Counted from the stretch's first letter, positions 38,100 to 50,559 are shown. The stretch is 64,000 bases of DNA from Siphonodentalium dalli (GCA_032622095.1 CP136066.1:5295784-5359783), one strand, 5' to 3'. Notes: generated by a model not told the origin, from the sequence alone. Numbers and translations are program-made.

Positions 38100-40560
38100 T
38101 CCGGAATCTTTACCTATTTCCATGGTAACGGCTTTCGATTAGGGACGGCCGTCCAGTAAAACCGATTAGCAAGTAAATTAGTTTTCGCGATGATGGCTTG
38201 CAAGTAACATCGTTAATTTGAATGAGGATGATCCCTTTTTAGATGACAATACACGGCTGCATAACACTAGTACACCAGCCACCTCTGCCATCTTATTACC
38301 TCGTTCCTAAATAGACTAAACGCCGCTGATCTGAGCGGTTTATATGTAACGTTCTCTCACTTGAGATCCGCTGGCTATAACACAACATAAAACGGAGGCA
38401 GTCAACTTTCCGAAAACTGTATCGATTCTATGAAAAGCCCACGGCGTGGATTGGTAAAGCTTTTCAATTACGGATTATCCTTCTGGTAAAACCGATTGGA
38501 CAGCGACAGCATATTAGTTCTCACGATCCCGATTGGACAGCGACAGCAAGCATATTAGTTATCACGATGCCGATTGGACAGCGACAGCAAGCATATTAGT
38601 TCTCACGATGCTGACCTGCAACTGACACGGCCTTGATATATCGTTCCTCAATATGCTAAATGCTCATTCATTTGTGTTGTTTCTCTTGGAAGCAAAACTG
38701 GATGCAGAACATAAAAATGAAAATGAACGCTGTGAATTTTCCGAAAACTATGGATTCCATGAAAAGCAAATTGATAAAGGTTTTAGATTTGGGATTATCC
38801 AAATAGTGAAACATATTGGGTAGAGGCAGCACGCATAAACGTTTTCGCGATGTCGGCTTGCAACTGACTCCAATGTGTTGAAATAAAGACAGAGACATAA
38901 TCTGCGTCTCATCACTACACATAGCTACTGACTGACATATTGTTAATATATCGTCCTCAACATGTAGTATATGCTCTCTTTTGAGGCGTTCAACTGTGTG
39001 GTTTATATCTCGTTGCTATGTGCGGCAACACAGCGGATGCACAGCAGGAGAACCATGCACAACTGTCCGAAAACGAGTATTGGTAAAGTGTCCTTCGACG
39101 AGTATTGGTAAAGCGTTTCGACTGGGGATATCCATCTAGTAAAATAGATAGGACAGCGATTGGGGATTATCCATCTAGTAAAATAGATAGGACAGCGATT
39201 GGGGATTATCCATCTAGTATAAAGCTCGTCTACTTGCGTTGCTGTATATGGTAAAAAACTGGATGCAAATTAGCTAAAATAAAACGAGCGCAATGTACTA
39301 TCCAAAAAGTGTGTCGATTCCACTGAAAGCCCACGGCTAGCATTGGTAAAGGTTTTCGATTAGGTATAAGTCTGTGTAGTGGCAGCAAGAACATTAGTTT
39401 TCACAATGCAACTGATTCCGTTATCGTGTATGTACCTTTGCAAGCTTGCACCGCACAACAATACAAAGCTACTGACAACATTGATTAAGGTTTTGATTTG
39501 GGTATTGTCCATCTGGTAAAAGAGATCGGGTTGATACAGCAATTAAATTAGTTTTAATGATGTCGGCTTGCAACTGGCTCCGTGAATTTGAAGAAAAGAA
39601 AGGTCTCGCTTCGTCGTTTTAAGATTAAAAGGCTTCACTACATTAGAAGTAACATTAATAACATTTTGTAATATATCGTTCATCAATACGTTGGGCGGTC
39701 GCTCATTTGAGGCGTTAACCTCGGAGGTTTGTAATTCTCCCTCACTTGAGTTGCTACGCGGGGCATCACACTGGATGTTCTGCAGCAAAATACAATTGGA
39801 CGCATGGAACTTTCCGACAACTGTATCGATTCCATGTAATGCCTGTGCATTGATCACGATTTGGGATTTTGATTATCTAAAACAGATTGGGCAGCGACAG
39901 AAAGCAAATTAGTCAAGAAGTCGGCCTGTTATGTACTCCGTGATTTTGAAGGAAAATGAGCTCTCTTTGCTAATTTTATTGTAACTTTAAAAGTTTGATC
40001 CACATTAGAACCAACAGCTACTGACATCTTGCTGATGCATCGTTCATCAATGTGATAAACGCCGTTGCTATGTGTGTTTTATAACGCTCGATCACTTGAG
40101 TTAGTGTGCGTGGTAATACGCTGGATATACAACAGCAGAATTAAAATGAACGCAGTGAACTTTCTGAAACGTGTATCGATTCCACCGGTGCACATTGATG
40201 CAGCTTTTCGATTTGGGATTATCCATCTAGTAAACAGATTGGGCAGAGACAGAAAGTAAATTAGTTTTCATGATGTCGGCCTGCAACTGAATGAAAGAAA
40301 TACCTCAATCTGTCATTGTGACTTTACAATGCTCCAATCCATTAAAAACAACAAACACTGACATGTTAATATATCGTTCCTCGATATGTGTATTCGAGGA
40401 TTTACTCAGGGCAGTTAATGAACGGGATGCACAGCTCCAAAATAACATAGACTGAAGCGCACCTTCCGAAAACTGTATTGATTCAACGTGAAGCCTATGG
40501 CGTGCAATGGCAAAGGTTTTTTGGCGAGTCATCGATAGCGAATCTCTTGAACATAGCACT
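38100..40560 (+). repeat. Diverged long-unit tandem repeat (about 356 bp)
   Basis: A block is repeated about seven times: TCGGCYTGCAACTGACTCCG, AATATATCGTTCMTCAATRYG, TCACTTGAGTTGCTATG, AACTTTCCGAAAACTGTATC, GATTCCATGAAAAGCC and GGGATTATCCATCTAGTAAA. The best-kept copies have the TCGGC marker at about 39560, 39917 and 40272 (355-357 bp apart). Earlier copies are deleted or internally repeated, for example GATTGGACAGCGACAG three times at 38528-38590 and a GGGGATTATCCATCTAGTA run at 39120-39220. Short frames within are not convincing genes. Confidence 0.8.
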
Positions 40561-40990
40561 AATTTCCGCTTATAGCAGAAACGCACTCATAGCTCTTAAT
40601 TGCATTTTCTGGTTATTGGATCAGAACAAACAGGAGACCGTAATCGGCTTCTCACTTCGCTGAACCAATTCACAGCCCTATTGTGATGCCAGTGGTAACG
40701 ATTGTGATGTTTGAGAACAATTGCAGCAATACCGTACAGGCCCATGAAACCGCCGCATAACACCATACCAGTTGTCACACTGAAGATGAGAATAGTTCAG
40801 TGACGATATCGTATTTTATTTGACACCATATATGTACAGCTATACTAAACGTCGCAAACGAGAAATATCCCTCCTCATATAACAACGTGTACCTGCCTAG
40901 TTATTCATGTTGCGTTATTGCCATCATAATGTTTTAACCATTGTATGAAATATGTTACTGGGATACCATCATGGCAAAGTGGGCATCGGG
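40561..40990. other. Non-coding, nothing recognised
   Basis: No gene or repeat that I can support. Confidence 0.45.
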
Positions 40991-41290
40991 TCAGGTAACT
41001 TAAACGCATCGATGTATCAGCTATGTGACTGTATCGATCATCGATGTATCAACTGTGTGACTGTATCGAGCATCGATGTATCAGCTATGTGACTGTATCC
41101 ATCATCGATGTATCAGCTATGTGACTGTATCGAGCATCGATGTATCAGCTATGTGATTGTATCGAGCATCGATGTATCAGCTATGTGACTGTATCGATCA
41201 TCGATGCATCAGCTATGTGTCAGGTAACTTAAACGCATCGATGATCGATACAGTCACATAGCTGATACATCGATGATCGATACAGTGGTG
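40991..41290. repeat. 32-bp minisatellite ending in an inverted copy
   Basis: CATCGATGTATCAGCTATGT, completed by GACTGTATCGAT, repeats every 32 bp from 41007 (41039, 41071, 41103 and on) for about six units. TCAGGTAACTTAAACGCATC occurs at about 40991 and again at 41219. After the second, the unit is read in reverse complement (GATCGATACAGTCACATAGC at about 41241). The block therefore has head-to-head symmetry and could fold back on itself. Confidence 0.9.
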
Positions 41291-41407
41291 AGGGGAGTGG
41301 AATGGAACGGATTATTCATTTTATTACATGTTACGTATGATGCTTAAGATGCTGCTGACCGATTTATAATTAAGCAACTAAAATCGTTGTGTGTGGATAA
41401 TAAATTT

Positions 41408-42094
41408 TTAGAATTCTTCAAAAATAGTTAGATTCGTTTGTAGACTCATTGTATCATCGCCATTGAGGAAAGTATAAACTGAGGGAACTATTGCGTCTGG
41501 GATCTTTCCAAGAAGAATTTGCCTATGTGGACGGTAACGCCGACATTGGAATATGTAGTGGTAGCTATCTTCTATTTGGCCACAAACACAGCGATCAGTG
41601 ACAGAGATATAATTTTGGTATTTATGCGCGTTTAGGTCACTACAATAGTTTCTAAGACGTGTGTGGATTACTTGTGCTTTTCTTGTGTAACAATATTTGA
41701 AGCGTGAATTCTTCTTTTTATGACTAGTGTTTATTGTTGTTCTAAATTCGTCGTAATTCACTATGTCGCGTGTGCTCATCGGCAGTGAATTCCAGAGGGC
41801 TGCTGTATTTAATATGAATGACCGGTCGTGTGAATTGGCGTTAAATTGGGGTAGCCGAAAGTTTTTTGAGTTACGGGTATTAATTTTCGATACCTCGGAT
41901 ACAAGTGGGGGCACTAAGTTTTGTAGATACTCCGGGGCCGAATTATAGATCATTTTGTGATATAAATAAAGTTTTGAATTTTCACGTCTCTTTTTTAGAG
42001 TCTCCCAACCTGCTTCAATTATAAGGTTATTATTACTCGTGGATCTGGTACATCCTGTTACAATACGCGCAGCTTCTAGTTGTATATCTTCCAA
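41408..42094 (-). pseudogene. LINE ORF2 C-terminal part (thumb and zinc motif)
   Basis: A frame of 228 residues continues the reverse transcriptase after the frameshift. It begins in the conserved post-RT segment (QLEAARIVTG) and passes AALWNSLP, a common LINE C-terminal feature. It then contains CVCGQIEDSYHYIFQC, which fits C-x-C-x7-H-x4-C, the zinc motif at the end of many CR1/Jockey-type ORF2 proteins, thought to bind nucleic acid. It ends at a natural stop at 41408. Since this part is otherwise open, the element died fairly recently (inference). It is not a separate gene despite the methionine near its start. Confidence 0.85.
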
Positions 42095-42098
42095 CTTC

Positions 42099-43451
42099 TC
42101 AGATTCTGCTATTGTGCAATTGTCCCAGAGTGAAATAACATTTTTCTAGGGTTTCTCTATTTAGAACGTATTTTTGTTTTTGTAACATAGATATTCGATA
42201 CCATGCAAGTTTAGATATAGACGCAATATGGGCCTTCCATGAGCAATTGTTTTCAAAAACGACACCAAGGTGTTTGTGGTTTGATACTGTGTTCAATGTG
42301 ACATTGTTCATATATAAGTTTGGATGATTCAAAGGGTTTTGTTTACGTGATATGCACATAGCTTCTGATTTACTGGCATTGAATTTTACTAGCCATCTCC
42401 TCGACCATGCTTCCAGTGTGTTTATGTCGTTTTGCAATATTTTGGCACTTTGTATCGGGTCTTTAATAGGCAGAAATATGGACGTATCGTCAGCAAATAG
42501 TCTAATGTCACTTTTAATTCCTTTAACAATGTCGTTAATGTAGGTTAAAAATAAAATCGGCCCAAGGACGGATCCTTGGGGCACACCAGCTTTAACCCCT
42601 CCCCAAGAAGAAGATTCTGAGCCTAAAAATACTCTTTGCTCGCGGTTTGTTAGATATGATTCAATCCATCTGAGAAGATTACCTGTGATACCCATTCTTT
42701 TTAATTTATAAACTAAACCACGGTGCCAAACTTTGTCGAATGCTTTGCTTATATCGAAGAATAAGACTCTGACATCCTGGCCTTCGTCCAAACTTTTACT
42801 AATTTCGTGATAAATTTCGCATAATTGGTGTGATGTTGACTGCCCGGGGAGGAATCCAGCTTGGTGTTTGCACAGTAAACTATTTTTGGTAAGAAATGTG
42901 AGTAGATGTTTGGCTATGCATTTCTCGTATACTTTACCAATACAACTTAATAGGCATATGGGTCTGTAGTTTCCTGGGTCTGTTGGGTCTCCTTTTAAAA
43001 AAATTGGAACAACGTTTGCACGTTTCCATTCATCGGGGAAGAAAGAGTTTTCCATGAATGTTTTAAACATTATTTTCAATGGATGATGCAGGCTAGGACA
43101 TTTTTTTAGTATGCGCGGACTTATCTCATCGTAACCGGAAGATTTATCAGTAACAAGATTTTTCAAGGTTTCTATTATATCCGGTTCAGAGATTAATATT
43201 TCATTTAGTTCTGGAATAGATTGCAATGGGGTGTATTCTGGTATTGTGGCATTTGAGTCATCTATAGATGAAACACTACATAAATAGTCATTAAAAGCTT
43301 CTACTTTGTCATAGTTGGATGTATGTGTGCTGTTATTCCACGACAAGTACTGAATAGCTCTATTGCTGTTTTTTTCTGAGAGTTTATTAAAGGTTTTCCA
43401 CCAGGCAGATGAGGGTGTTTCTGGATTATTCAGGATGTCTTGCATGTGCAC
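42099..43451 (-). pseudogene. LINE ORF2 reverse transcriptase domain
   Basis: An open stretch of about 450 codons carries the reverse transcriptase core: RPICLLSCIGKVYEKC (motif 1-2 region), VLFFDISKAFDKVWH (motif A with the first catalytic Asp), AGVPQGSVLGPILF (motif B region) and LFADDT (motif C; FADD encoded at 42486-42497). Both catalytic aspartates of motif C are present. It is in the same frame as the endonuclease segment upstream, separated only by the TAG at 43554-43556. It ends early near 42099, where a deletion removed part of the conserved segment following the RT and shifted the frame. Its apparent start is a GTG with no biological meaning. Confidence 0.92.
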
Positions 43452-43553
43452 TATGTGGTCAGATTTTGATTTTCTTATAAGGGAGATTACTTCGTTTCGT
43501 TTTTTCCTATAGTTTGTCCATGCGTTGATGGTATTACGAACTTTAGCTTTTTC

Positions 43554-44459
43554 CTACAAGCGCTTTCGTTGTTTGATATGTTGTTTTATTCCAGAATTTA
43601 ACCATGCTGGTTCATCTTTCATACAACGCACAATTTTACTTGGGACAAAAATATTGATCTGATCTTGTAAGAAAGTTGTTAGTACGTTGGTCATTTCACT
43701 GATGGGAGTATTTGAAAAGGTTTGTTTCCAGTCTTGTTCTAAGATTGACTTATCTAGATCTGTGAAATTTGCTTCATCGTAGTTACATACACGCCTAGTA
43801 AACGGTTTCTGTTGAGATTTCTTTTCCGAAATTAGGATATCTACGAAGATGGGAATATGATAGCGAATATAATTTCCATGGAAGGGTTCAAGGGTTCCAC
43901 TTTCAAAGACAGAGCAGTTTTTATTTACCAGGACAACATCGATAAGAGTTTCCGAATATTCAGTAAAATTGGTAGATTCCGTTATTAACTGTTTTAATGT
44001 TAGTTGATTACATACTGCTGAGATTCTGTCATTTGATGGGCAATATTGGTTTTCATTAAGGTCTCCTATGATTATCAGGTTATGTGGGGATAGGTCACGT
44101 GCCGAATCTAACATAGTTGTAATTTCAGTCCAACAGTTACAATTTGGGGGTCTATATATAGCACCGATTAGGCTTCTGGTATTTCCATGGCATAGTTCTA
44201 TCCAAACGCTTTCTATTCCCGGGTGTTCGAGATCGATTCGCCGTCTATATGCTATGTTATTCCGTATGTAGACTATTACCCCACGATATGAATCAGCCCT
44301 GTCCCTTCGCTCCGGTTCGCCAAAAGCTTGAACTAGTAATCGTTCGTTGGGGATGTTTACACCTAGCCACGTCTCTGTGAAACAGCAGATATCAAAGTTA
44401 GGCATTTCGGTACTAATAATATCTATCTTGGGAGTCAGACTTTGAACATTTAAATGCAT
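43554..44459 (-). pseudogene. LINE ORF2 APE-type endonuclease domain
   Basis: About 301 codons of AP-endonuclease-like sequence: MHLNVQSL (Asn motif), CCFTETWL (catalytic Glu), IYRPPN, GDLNEN (Asp and Asn) and LIDVVLVN. The usual Ser-Asp-His near the end reads RYH here, so the catalytic Asp of that motif appears lost, which would weaken nicking. The frame is open upstream of this ATG as far as 44577 and includes a 2A-like motif, so this methionine is probably not the real start. It stops at an in-frame TAG (43554-43556), after which the same frame leads into the reverse transcriptase. Confidence 0.9.
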
Positions 44460-44483
44460 AATTTTTACGTTTTGATTCGTTTC

Positions 44484-44510
44484 AGGGCCCGGATTAGGGT
44501 GGATGTCACC
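44484..44510 (-). other. 2A-like motif before LINE endonuclease
   Basis: Minus-strand codons read GDIHPNPGP, in frame with and 8 codons before the endonuclease methionine. Canonical ribosome-skipping 2A peptides end D-V/I-E-x-N-P-G-P, and such motifs are known in ORF2 N-termini of some APE-type LINEs. Here the Glu is His, so activity is uncertain. The upstream frame (about 22 codons) stays open to a TAA at about 44578. Confidence 0.75.
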
Positions 44511-44589
44511 TCCGAGGGTTAATGTATTGTCACCAGTGCGTGGGTTAAATAAATTTAGTGGAGCCAGAGCGTAGGGTTAAACAGCTGTA

Positions 44590-47500
44590 AACTTCCTGTG
44601 TTATATCACACAGTGGTTGAGAAGTGTAATGTGAACGAATATGTTACTATCGGCGTCGGCAATTAGTCTGTTTCAAGAACATATTTGAGTAATCACGTGC
44701 CGGATGCGTAATTGCGTATATATCGTCCGCTATCTGCGTGGATATTACATGCGCACTCAAGAGTTGTCAAGCCCTGCCGGTTGTATGCCAACCTCCACCG
44801 AGTGGTGTAATGCGGCCAAATATGTTCCGTTCAATGTAGGTAAACAGTCTCTTCCCAGAAGAGATTTGAATAATCATTGCTTCGCCGGTTGCTGGATGTT
44901 TGTGTAAATACCGTACAACATTGGCGTAGATCTTAGAAAACGTCAATAAATACAGTCCTGTCTGATATAAGATCGATCGCGATTGCAAAAAAAACCGCAC
45001 GTATCACGATTCTGCTTCTAGTATGTTTGGTGACGTGATAAAATGTGTTTAGCGTGCCTTATTCCATTCAAATATTATAAAATAGGTCGAGTGTTTGATA
45101 ACCCAAACAATTCTTAGTGCATAACACATGTACGCGATTTGTTTCAGTTAAAATGTAGATATTCTTTCATTAGTTGGTAGCACAACACAATTTCTAGCAG
45201 TTTTGGCCAACTTGGGAGGGGGAACTGTATGTTTGGCACAGACCCCATCAAGCATTTTCTTATTTTCGATAGAAATGGGAGTTATAAACAAGTATCTGTA
45301 CTTTGGCATGTTTGTACAATTTGTCACTGAGTTATGCCCATTGGTTTGTGAACACAAAACGCCCAATTGCTTTTTATTAATTTTACCATTTTGACCCAAA
45401 AGCAGCCAATGACAGCGAGTATCTACCCGGTAGAACTAAGGTATATACATGTATCAATTAGAATATTGCAAACTTAAAGAGGAGATATTCAGTTGTCTCT
45501 GGAGTTGAGAATTTAGTGGGTTGCAAATGGAATTGAAAAGTTGAACACCCGACCCCAACAAAAGCCCTTTGTCACGTCCCTGCATGTTTCGCCCGTGTCG
45601 CCACTCCCCTGTTCGTGCCTATTATGACTGTATGGTAACGGCTGAAATTGTCAAGTTCGTGTCTTATATTTAAGTCATGCTGTGAACGTGGTGTTTTAAA
45701 GTTGGAACATCGGGTTTCCTAAAAATACTCATGGTTGTTTTCGCAACCAAACTGTGGTCAAACTTTTGCAGCTGGAAATGGCATACATTCCTGGTAAATT
45801 AGATGGAAGAACCTGACAAAATTAAGTTAAAATTGTTTTATTTCTGTGATTTTGGGACATCAAATATTTGTTTGTTTGTTTGTTTGTTTGTTTTTAAATA
45901 AAAAAAACAATTAATAAAAAAAAAACGATTTAATCTAAAAAAAAAAAAATTCTGGTCATTTCAGAACAAACGATATCAAATGAGTGAAATTATTTTTTAG
46001 TCGTATATGGGGGAGGGAGATATCCAGTGGGGAGATATCCTGTTACACCGGTACCAAAATTTGATTCTTTTCCTAATTTCGTTCAAATGTTTGAACTGAA
46101 ATGGTAATCAGTTGAAAACAATTCGAACCATTATTATAAGGTGGGAATTTCCAACAACTGGAAATATGAGGTACAAGGGGGTGACAGGTGTGGCTGCAAT
46201 GTAATTGCGCGGACTTTGCAATAATTTGAACATTTAGAACGATTCTAACTAACTATTGCCGTGATTGAAGTTATTGAAAATTATTGTCGGATATTTCCAA
46301 TGCCATATAATTGTTTTCCAAATCCATTTTTAAAGACAAATTGTGACAAATAGACTAATTTGAAATGTCAATGCTCATATAACTGGAGCAGGGTGTCCCA
46401 TTTAATTTAATTTGATTCAATTTAATCGGACATGTCCTTATTTTGTACCAAAATGTTCCGTTTTGTCTTAGTATAATTTTGATAGTTTTTCCTGTTATAT
46501 TGTATATCCAGTCCAGCAATAATTTATTCCCAAATGATGAATTAGTGCTTTCAAAACTAGCTCCGACCTCAATTCATTTCAGAAACACGGAATTAAAGAC
46601 ACCTGCATCTAACGCGAATTACATTCCGATTGCAAAACTACTATCATTCTCTATTTATCCGTGTCGACCACGCCCATCGATAACATGTTGCGCGTAGAAA
46701 TAATAGCACGAAAATCTGACTAATGCATCTAACGGTAGTATGCTTCAAATAACACAAAGATATTATAAATAAAACTTCATTGTAAAGCCAACTAAACGCA
46801 CGCATATTACCAATCTGTATCGTTACTACGAAACCAGAAATTGGTATTCTCGTCTCAGGTTCAAGTCTCGGTTTATACAAAAATATCAGACCAGGGGGGG
46901 GGGGGGTACTAGGACTCAGTTGTAGACTATTACCTATAACATACATTACTATCGATTATACTAAATTGTGTCATGTACACATATAATTATAAGCTATCGT
47001 CTGCACGGCATACCAATATAACACACAGATAAATGCTTCCAAAAAATACCTATGTTTCTGTTACCAGAACTTGTACGTTACCACATGGTTCAAATTATAA
47101 ACAGACCGACACAGACTTGAATGACAATAAGAAGACAAACCTTGGTTTACGTAAACCTGAGTTTCAAAAAGACGAGAATACGGACCAGTTTGGACACATA
47201 GTCCCAGCTTACTCGCTCCGAAGCTAGGTAACACATCGCGATCACCGTGGTTTAGGCCTGGTCTAGACTATAGTTTACGCGAAACCTGGTCCAGACCTGA
47301 GACCAGAATTCGGCCGTCTGTTTCTTTTCTTTCTTGTATGGTACAACACCGAATACGAAGTATGATTATGCCCTGCATGTGTGGATTCAATGACTTTTCA
47401 AACCATAAACCACAATATTTATAGAAACAGACAAATACTCTACTTGCAAATACACACCTCGGATATACCTAATGTTATCAGTGAATACAAAACTCTGAAT

Positions 47501-48520
47501 GTAGCTACCAGTTAATCACATAAAATATTTGAAACATCGATCATTTCAGTAGATTTGTACTAATATGAGTCAGGTTGAAAGTCAATTAAAGTGGCAATAC
47601 ACATTTCCAGCAGTTTTGTGAGGGCGTATATTCAGAACCATTAACTGTAGCATAGACTCCATATAGCATTTTCGATTTCGTTCAGAAAGGTATATGTAAA
47701 CAAATGATCGTGCATATTAAAGCGAGCCAAAAGGTCACTGCCCGGATTTTCCACCACTTTGGTAGAGCTGATTTTGGTACTGTAAGAAGGTGGAGTCGTT
47801 CTGGGGAATTAGCGTTTATTTTTTATTTTTACAATAGAAACATACGGACATTCCGGTATAGTTGGAAGCGGTCCACACAACTCCGGTTGTAATATGTGAA
47901 GTGACTGAACGGCGGAGTTCCGACACATAAAGTGACATAACACAGTTTTACACATTCTTATATACAAAGCATGCACAGTTGTAAATCAACAACTCGGGAT
48001 TAGATTAACAGATTTGCATGATAAAATATCCGATCACCACAGTGGCAATAACAGTTTGACAAATAAGTTATTATTAAAAGTAAAGCTTATAATACGTGCG
48101 ATGAATGGTAATTAATGGGCACTCGCTTGGGCATGAATTGACAAGTTGCATATGAAAAGCCAGCTGATTCATACAAAGAAATGTTGTAATTTCGAGAAAG
48201 CTTAATCTAACAAAGAAACGAACCTAACGCGACGACTATAGAAACTAACCACTCATCTGATACAGTCAAATCAATGTAGATAAACAATGAAATAGTTGTC
48301 CAAAAATTAGCACTGGCATTACACTCGTAAAGTCCGAAATTAACAATACCATACTTGTAACATAGTGATTGCGACTACCCTTATTTATACAAACATGTAA
48401 ACATTTAGTGGCGATTACGTTATAGCGACTGACGAATGAGGCACCACTTTGGATCGGAGCGCAATATATGCAACAGCTACAATAAGTTACAAATATGTCA
48501 CAATGTCCACTATGATCAAG
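44590..48520. other. Long non-coding stretch with simple repeats
   Basis: No supported gene in about 3.9 kb. Simple sequence lies at about 45867-45955: a TTTG run of seven units followed by A-rich tracts, possibly the degraded tail of a retroposed copy. A G run lies at about 46896-46907. Confidence 0.5.
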
Positions 48521-48528
48521 TATCAGTG

Positions 48529-48672
48529 ACAGCAACGAGGAGGGAATGCAATGCCTGACAGCAATGAGGAGGGAATGCGATGCCTGACCGCAACGAGGAG
48601 GGAATGCGATGCCTGACAGCAATGAGGAGGGAATGCGATGCCTGACAGCAATGAGGGGGGAATGCGATGTCT
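48529..48672. repeat. 29-bp minisatellite, five units
   Basis: ACAGCAATGAGGAGGGAATG followed by CGATGCCTG recurs five times with single-base changes (CAACGAGG, GAGGGGGG, GCAATGCC). Confidence 0.93.
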
Positions 48673-49479
48673 GTTAGTGCTAATTTATATATGGGAACTG
48701 TCTATAGTCATTTTACAGTTCTGCTGTCTTGGCTATTAAAGCACTACCCACACAAGAGCACGAATCAGTACTGTGCCAATAAGTACATTCAAATAACAAC
48801 ATGAGAGGAATAATGGTACAATACATACCAATCATTTACCAGCGTTGGTGCATCGGCTTGACACATGGGTGATAAATCAAATGAAGGGTATATGCCTGTG
48901 AGTTATTGAACATTATAACATAGAGTTTACACAGACACTTATTCTCACGAGCGCGTCACAACATGGACCTTAGGTCAACAAATGAGGAGGAAACGAACGC
49001 CATTGCCGCTATGATCTACGCATTTATTTGACCTATACATCCTGCGACCTACCCTATACAAATGAACGCCAAAGATAGTGCAGGGGTCAGTTAATGTAGA
49101 TCTGGCCTGGCATAGTTATTCATTAGCAATAGTATCTAAATCAATCGAGTCTGACCCACTCTGATAATCTGGGCTAGCATGGATGGTGATTGACCGATAT
49201 GACCCAGAAAGTAGTGATTTGCGGTGTTATGGTGTCTCGGCTTCCTTTTGGTTTTATTTCAAAACCAAACCGCAACCGATATATTTTATAATAACTATTC
49301 TTCCATTTCAATTAACCGACGTCGCTGTTCGCTAAATGTCGCTTTTACAAAACGTGTGGTTTGCGGGCACCTTTGTCAGCCGCTATTTGCCATCATTAGC
49401 AGTTTCAAATTGGAAGGTCCAGGTACCATATGAGCGATAATGGCACAAATTGCCACATATTCTCTATGAATTACTGGAA
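48673..49479. other. Non-coding, nothing recognised
   Basis: No supported gene or repeat. Confidence 0.45.
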
Positions 49480-49805
49480 ATGGCCGCATAACATATCCCA
49501 TGTCTCGAGTCGTCAGGTCAGAGAGCCGCATAACATATCCAATGTCTCGAGCCGTCAGGTCAGAGAGCCGCATGACATATCCAATGTATCGAGCCGTCAG
49601 GTCAGAGAGCCGCAAAACATATCCCATGTCTCGAGTCGTCAGGTCAGAGAGCCGCATAACATATCCCATGTCTCGAGTCGTCAGGTCAGAGAGCCGCATA
49701 ACATATCCCATTTCTCGAGCCCTCATATCATAACATATCACATGTCTCGAGTCGTCAGGTCAGAGAGCCGCATAACATATCTCATGTCTCGAGCCGTCAA
49801 CATAC
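49480..49805. repeat. 42-bp minisatellite, about seven units
   Basis: CCGCATAACATATCCCATGT, CTCGAGTCGTCAGGTCAGAG and AG recur every 42 bp (CTCGA at about 49504, 49546 and on). One unit near 49720 is interrupted by CATATCATAACATATC. As 42 is a multiple of three, both strands show a 14-residue repeat frame. I do not call a gene, because nothing recognisable flanks it. Confidence 0.92.
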
Positions 49806-49959
49806 AGGAAACCGTTACATCTTCTCTCGCTAGCCTGATTTTTCACGACGCCATTTACGTTAAAGGACTAATTGCGCTACCAGAGAAACGAATCGGGTTT
49901 TTTAATCATGTAATCAGTGCCATGATGGGTGATATCCTGGTGCAATGTTACATAACATT

Positions 49960-50006
49960 TATCATTGCATGCTCTTATATATGCGAGTCTCACACAGGGA
50001 GTCACG
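49960..50006. repeat. Solitary arm of the hairpin MITE family
   Basis: GCTCTTATATATGCGAGTCT followed by CACACAGGGAG matches one arm and loop of the hairpins at 28267-28460 (loop in reverse complement). The opposite arm is missing. Confidence 0.6.
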
Positions 50007-50559
50007 CACTGTCGTTCAGCGAAGGACTGGATTCCTAGTGTGAGGTTACACATGTTTTGGACTCTAGTTTACAGTCTAGTTGTTATTGATATATCATTCC
50101 GTCATTTTATCTGAGTGGTCAGTAAGAATTGTTGTCTCATATTACATTATTATTACGCTACAATCATATTCAGTAACTTTATCAATATATCCACGCATGT
50201 GTAGCCAAGATATAGCGCGTTCTACTTCACAATTTACCTTAACTATATTAGATAGCAACATTTCGAGATTACTTAAGCTACATAGCTACATTTTGACATT
50301 ATACTAGCTCCAGATGACACTGGCAATATACACCAATTGTTCGTAATAATGGTTAGTTTCAGTTCCACTCTCGACAACATAACAAAAATTATTTTCACAT
50401 TTGAATACCCGTGCTTTGATATTGGTAGTGTTCTTGTGAGTTTAAATACGTTAGGCGTTGAACCCGTTTGTTTAAATCTTGGATTTCTCAGATACCCGGG
50501 TACACCATTGGCCTAATTTATGAAGGACATTACGACTACCATTGTGTACGGTAATAATC

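Larger units (their letters stand above)
41408..44577 (-). mobile_element. LINE (CR1/Jockey type), broken, second ORF nearly complete
   Basis: Read on the minus strand, one frame runs from 44577 through a 2A-like motif, an APE-type endonuclease, a reverse transcriptase with an FADD box and a C-terminal zinc motif. It is broken by a TAG at 43554-43556 and by a deletion with frameshift near 42100-42125. The domain order EN-RT-CxC..H..C is that of CR1/Jockey-group non-LTR elements. I see no first ORF upstream, no clear target duplication and no obvious 3' tail, so the exact ends are unknown. Confidence 0.9.

Noticed and set aside
39691-40259. Two short plus-strand frames that resemble each other
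   Set aside because: Their likeness comes from the 356-bp repeat, and other copies of the unit do not keep the frame open.
44573-44580. AGGGTTAA as a piggyBac-type end beside the LINE
   Set aside because: Eight bases without a partner end nearby; expected by chance in 64 kb of AT-rich DNA.
46855-46880. B-box-like CAGGTTCAAGTCTCG
   Set aside because: No A box at the right distance and no tRNA fold.
49430-50038. 14-residue periodic frame of 202 codons
   Set aside because: It follows the 42-bp minisatellite. The part outside the repeat matches nothing I know.
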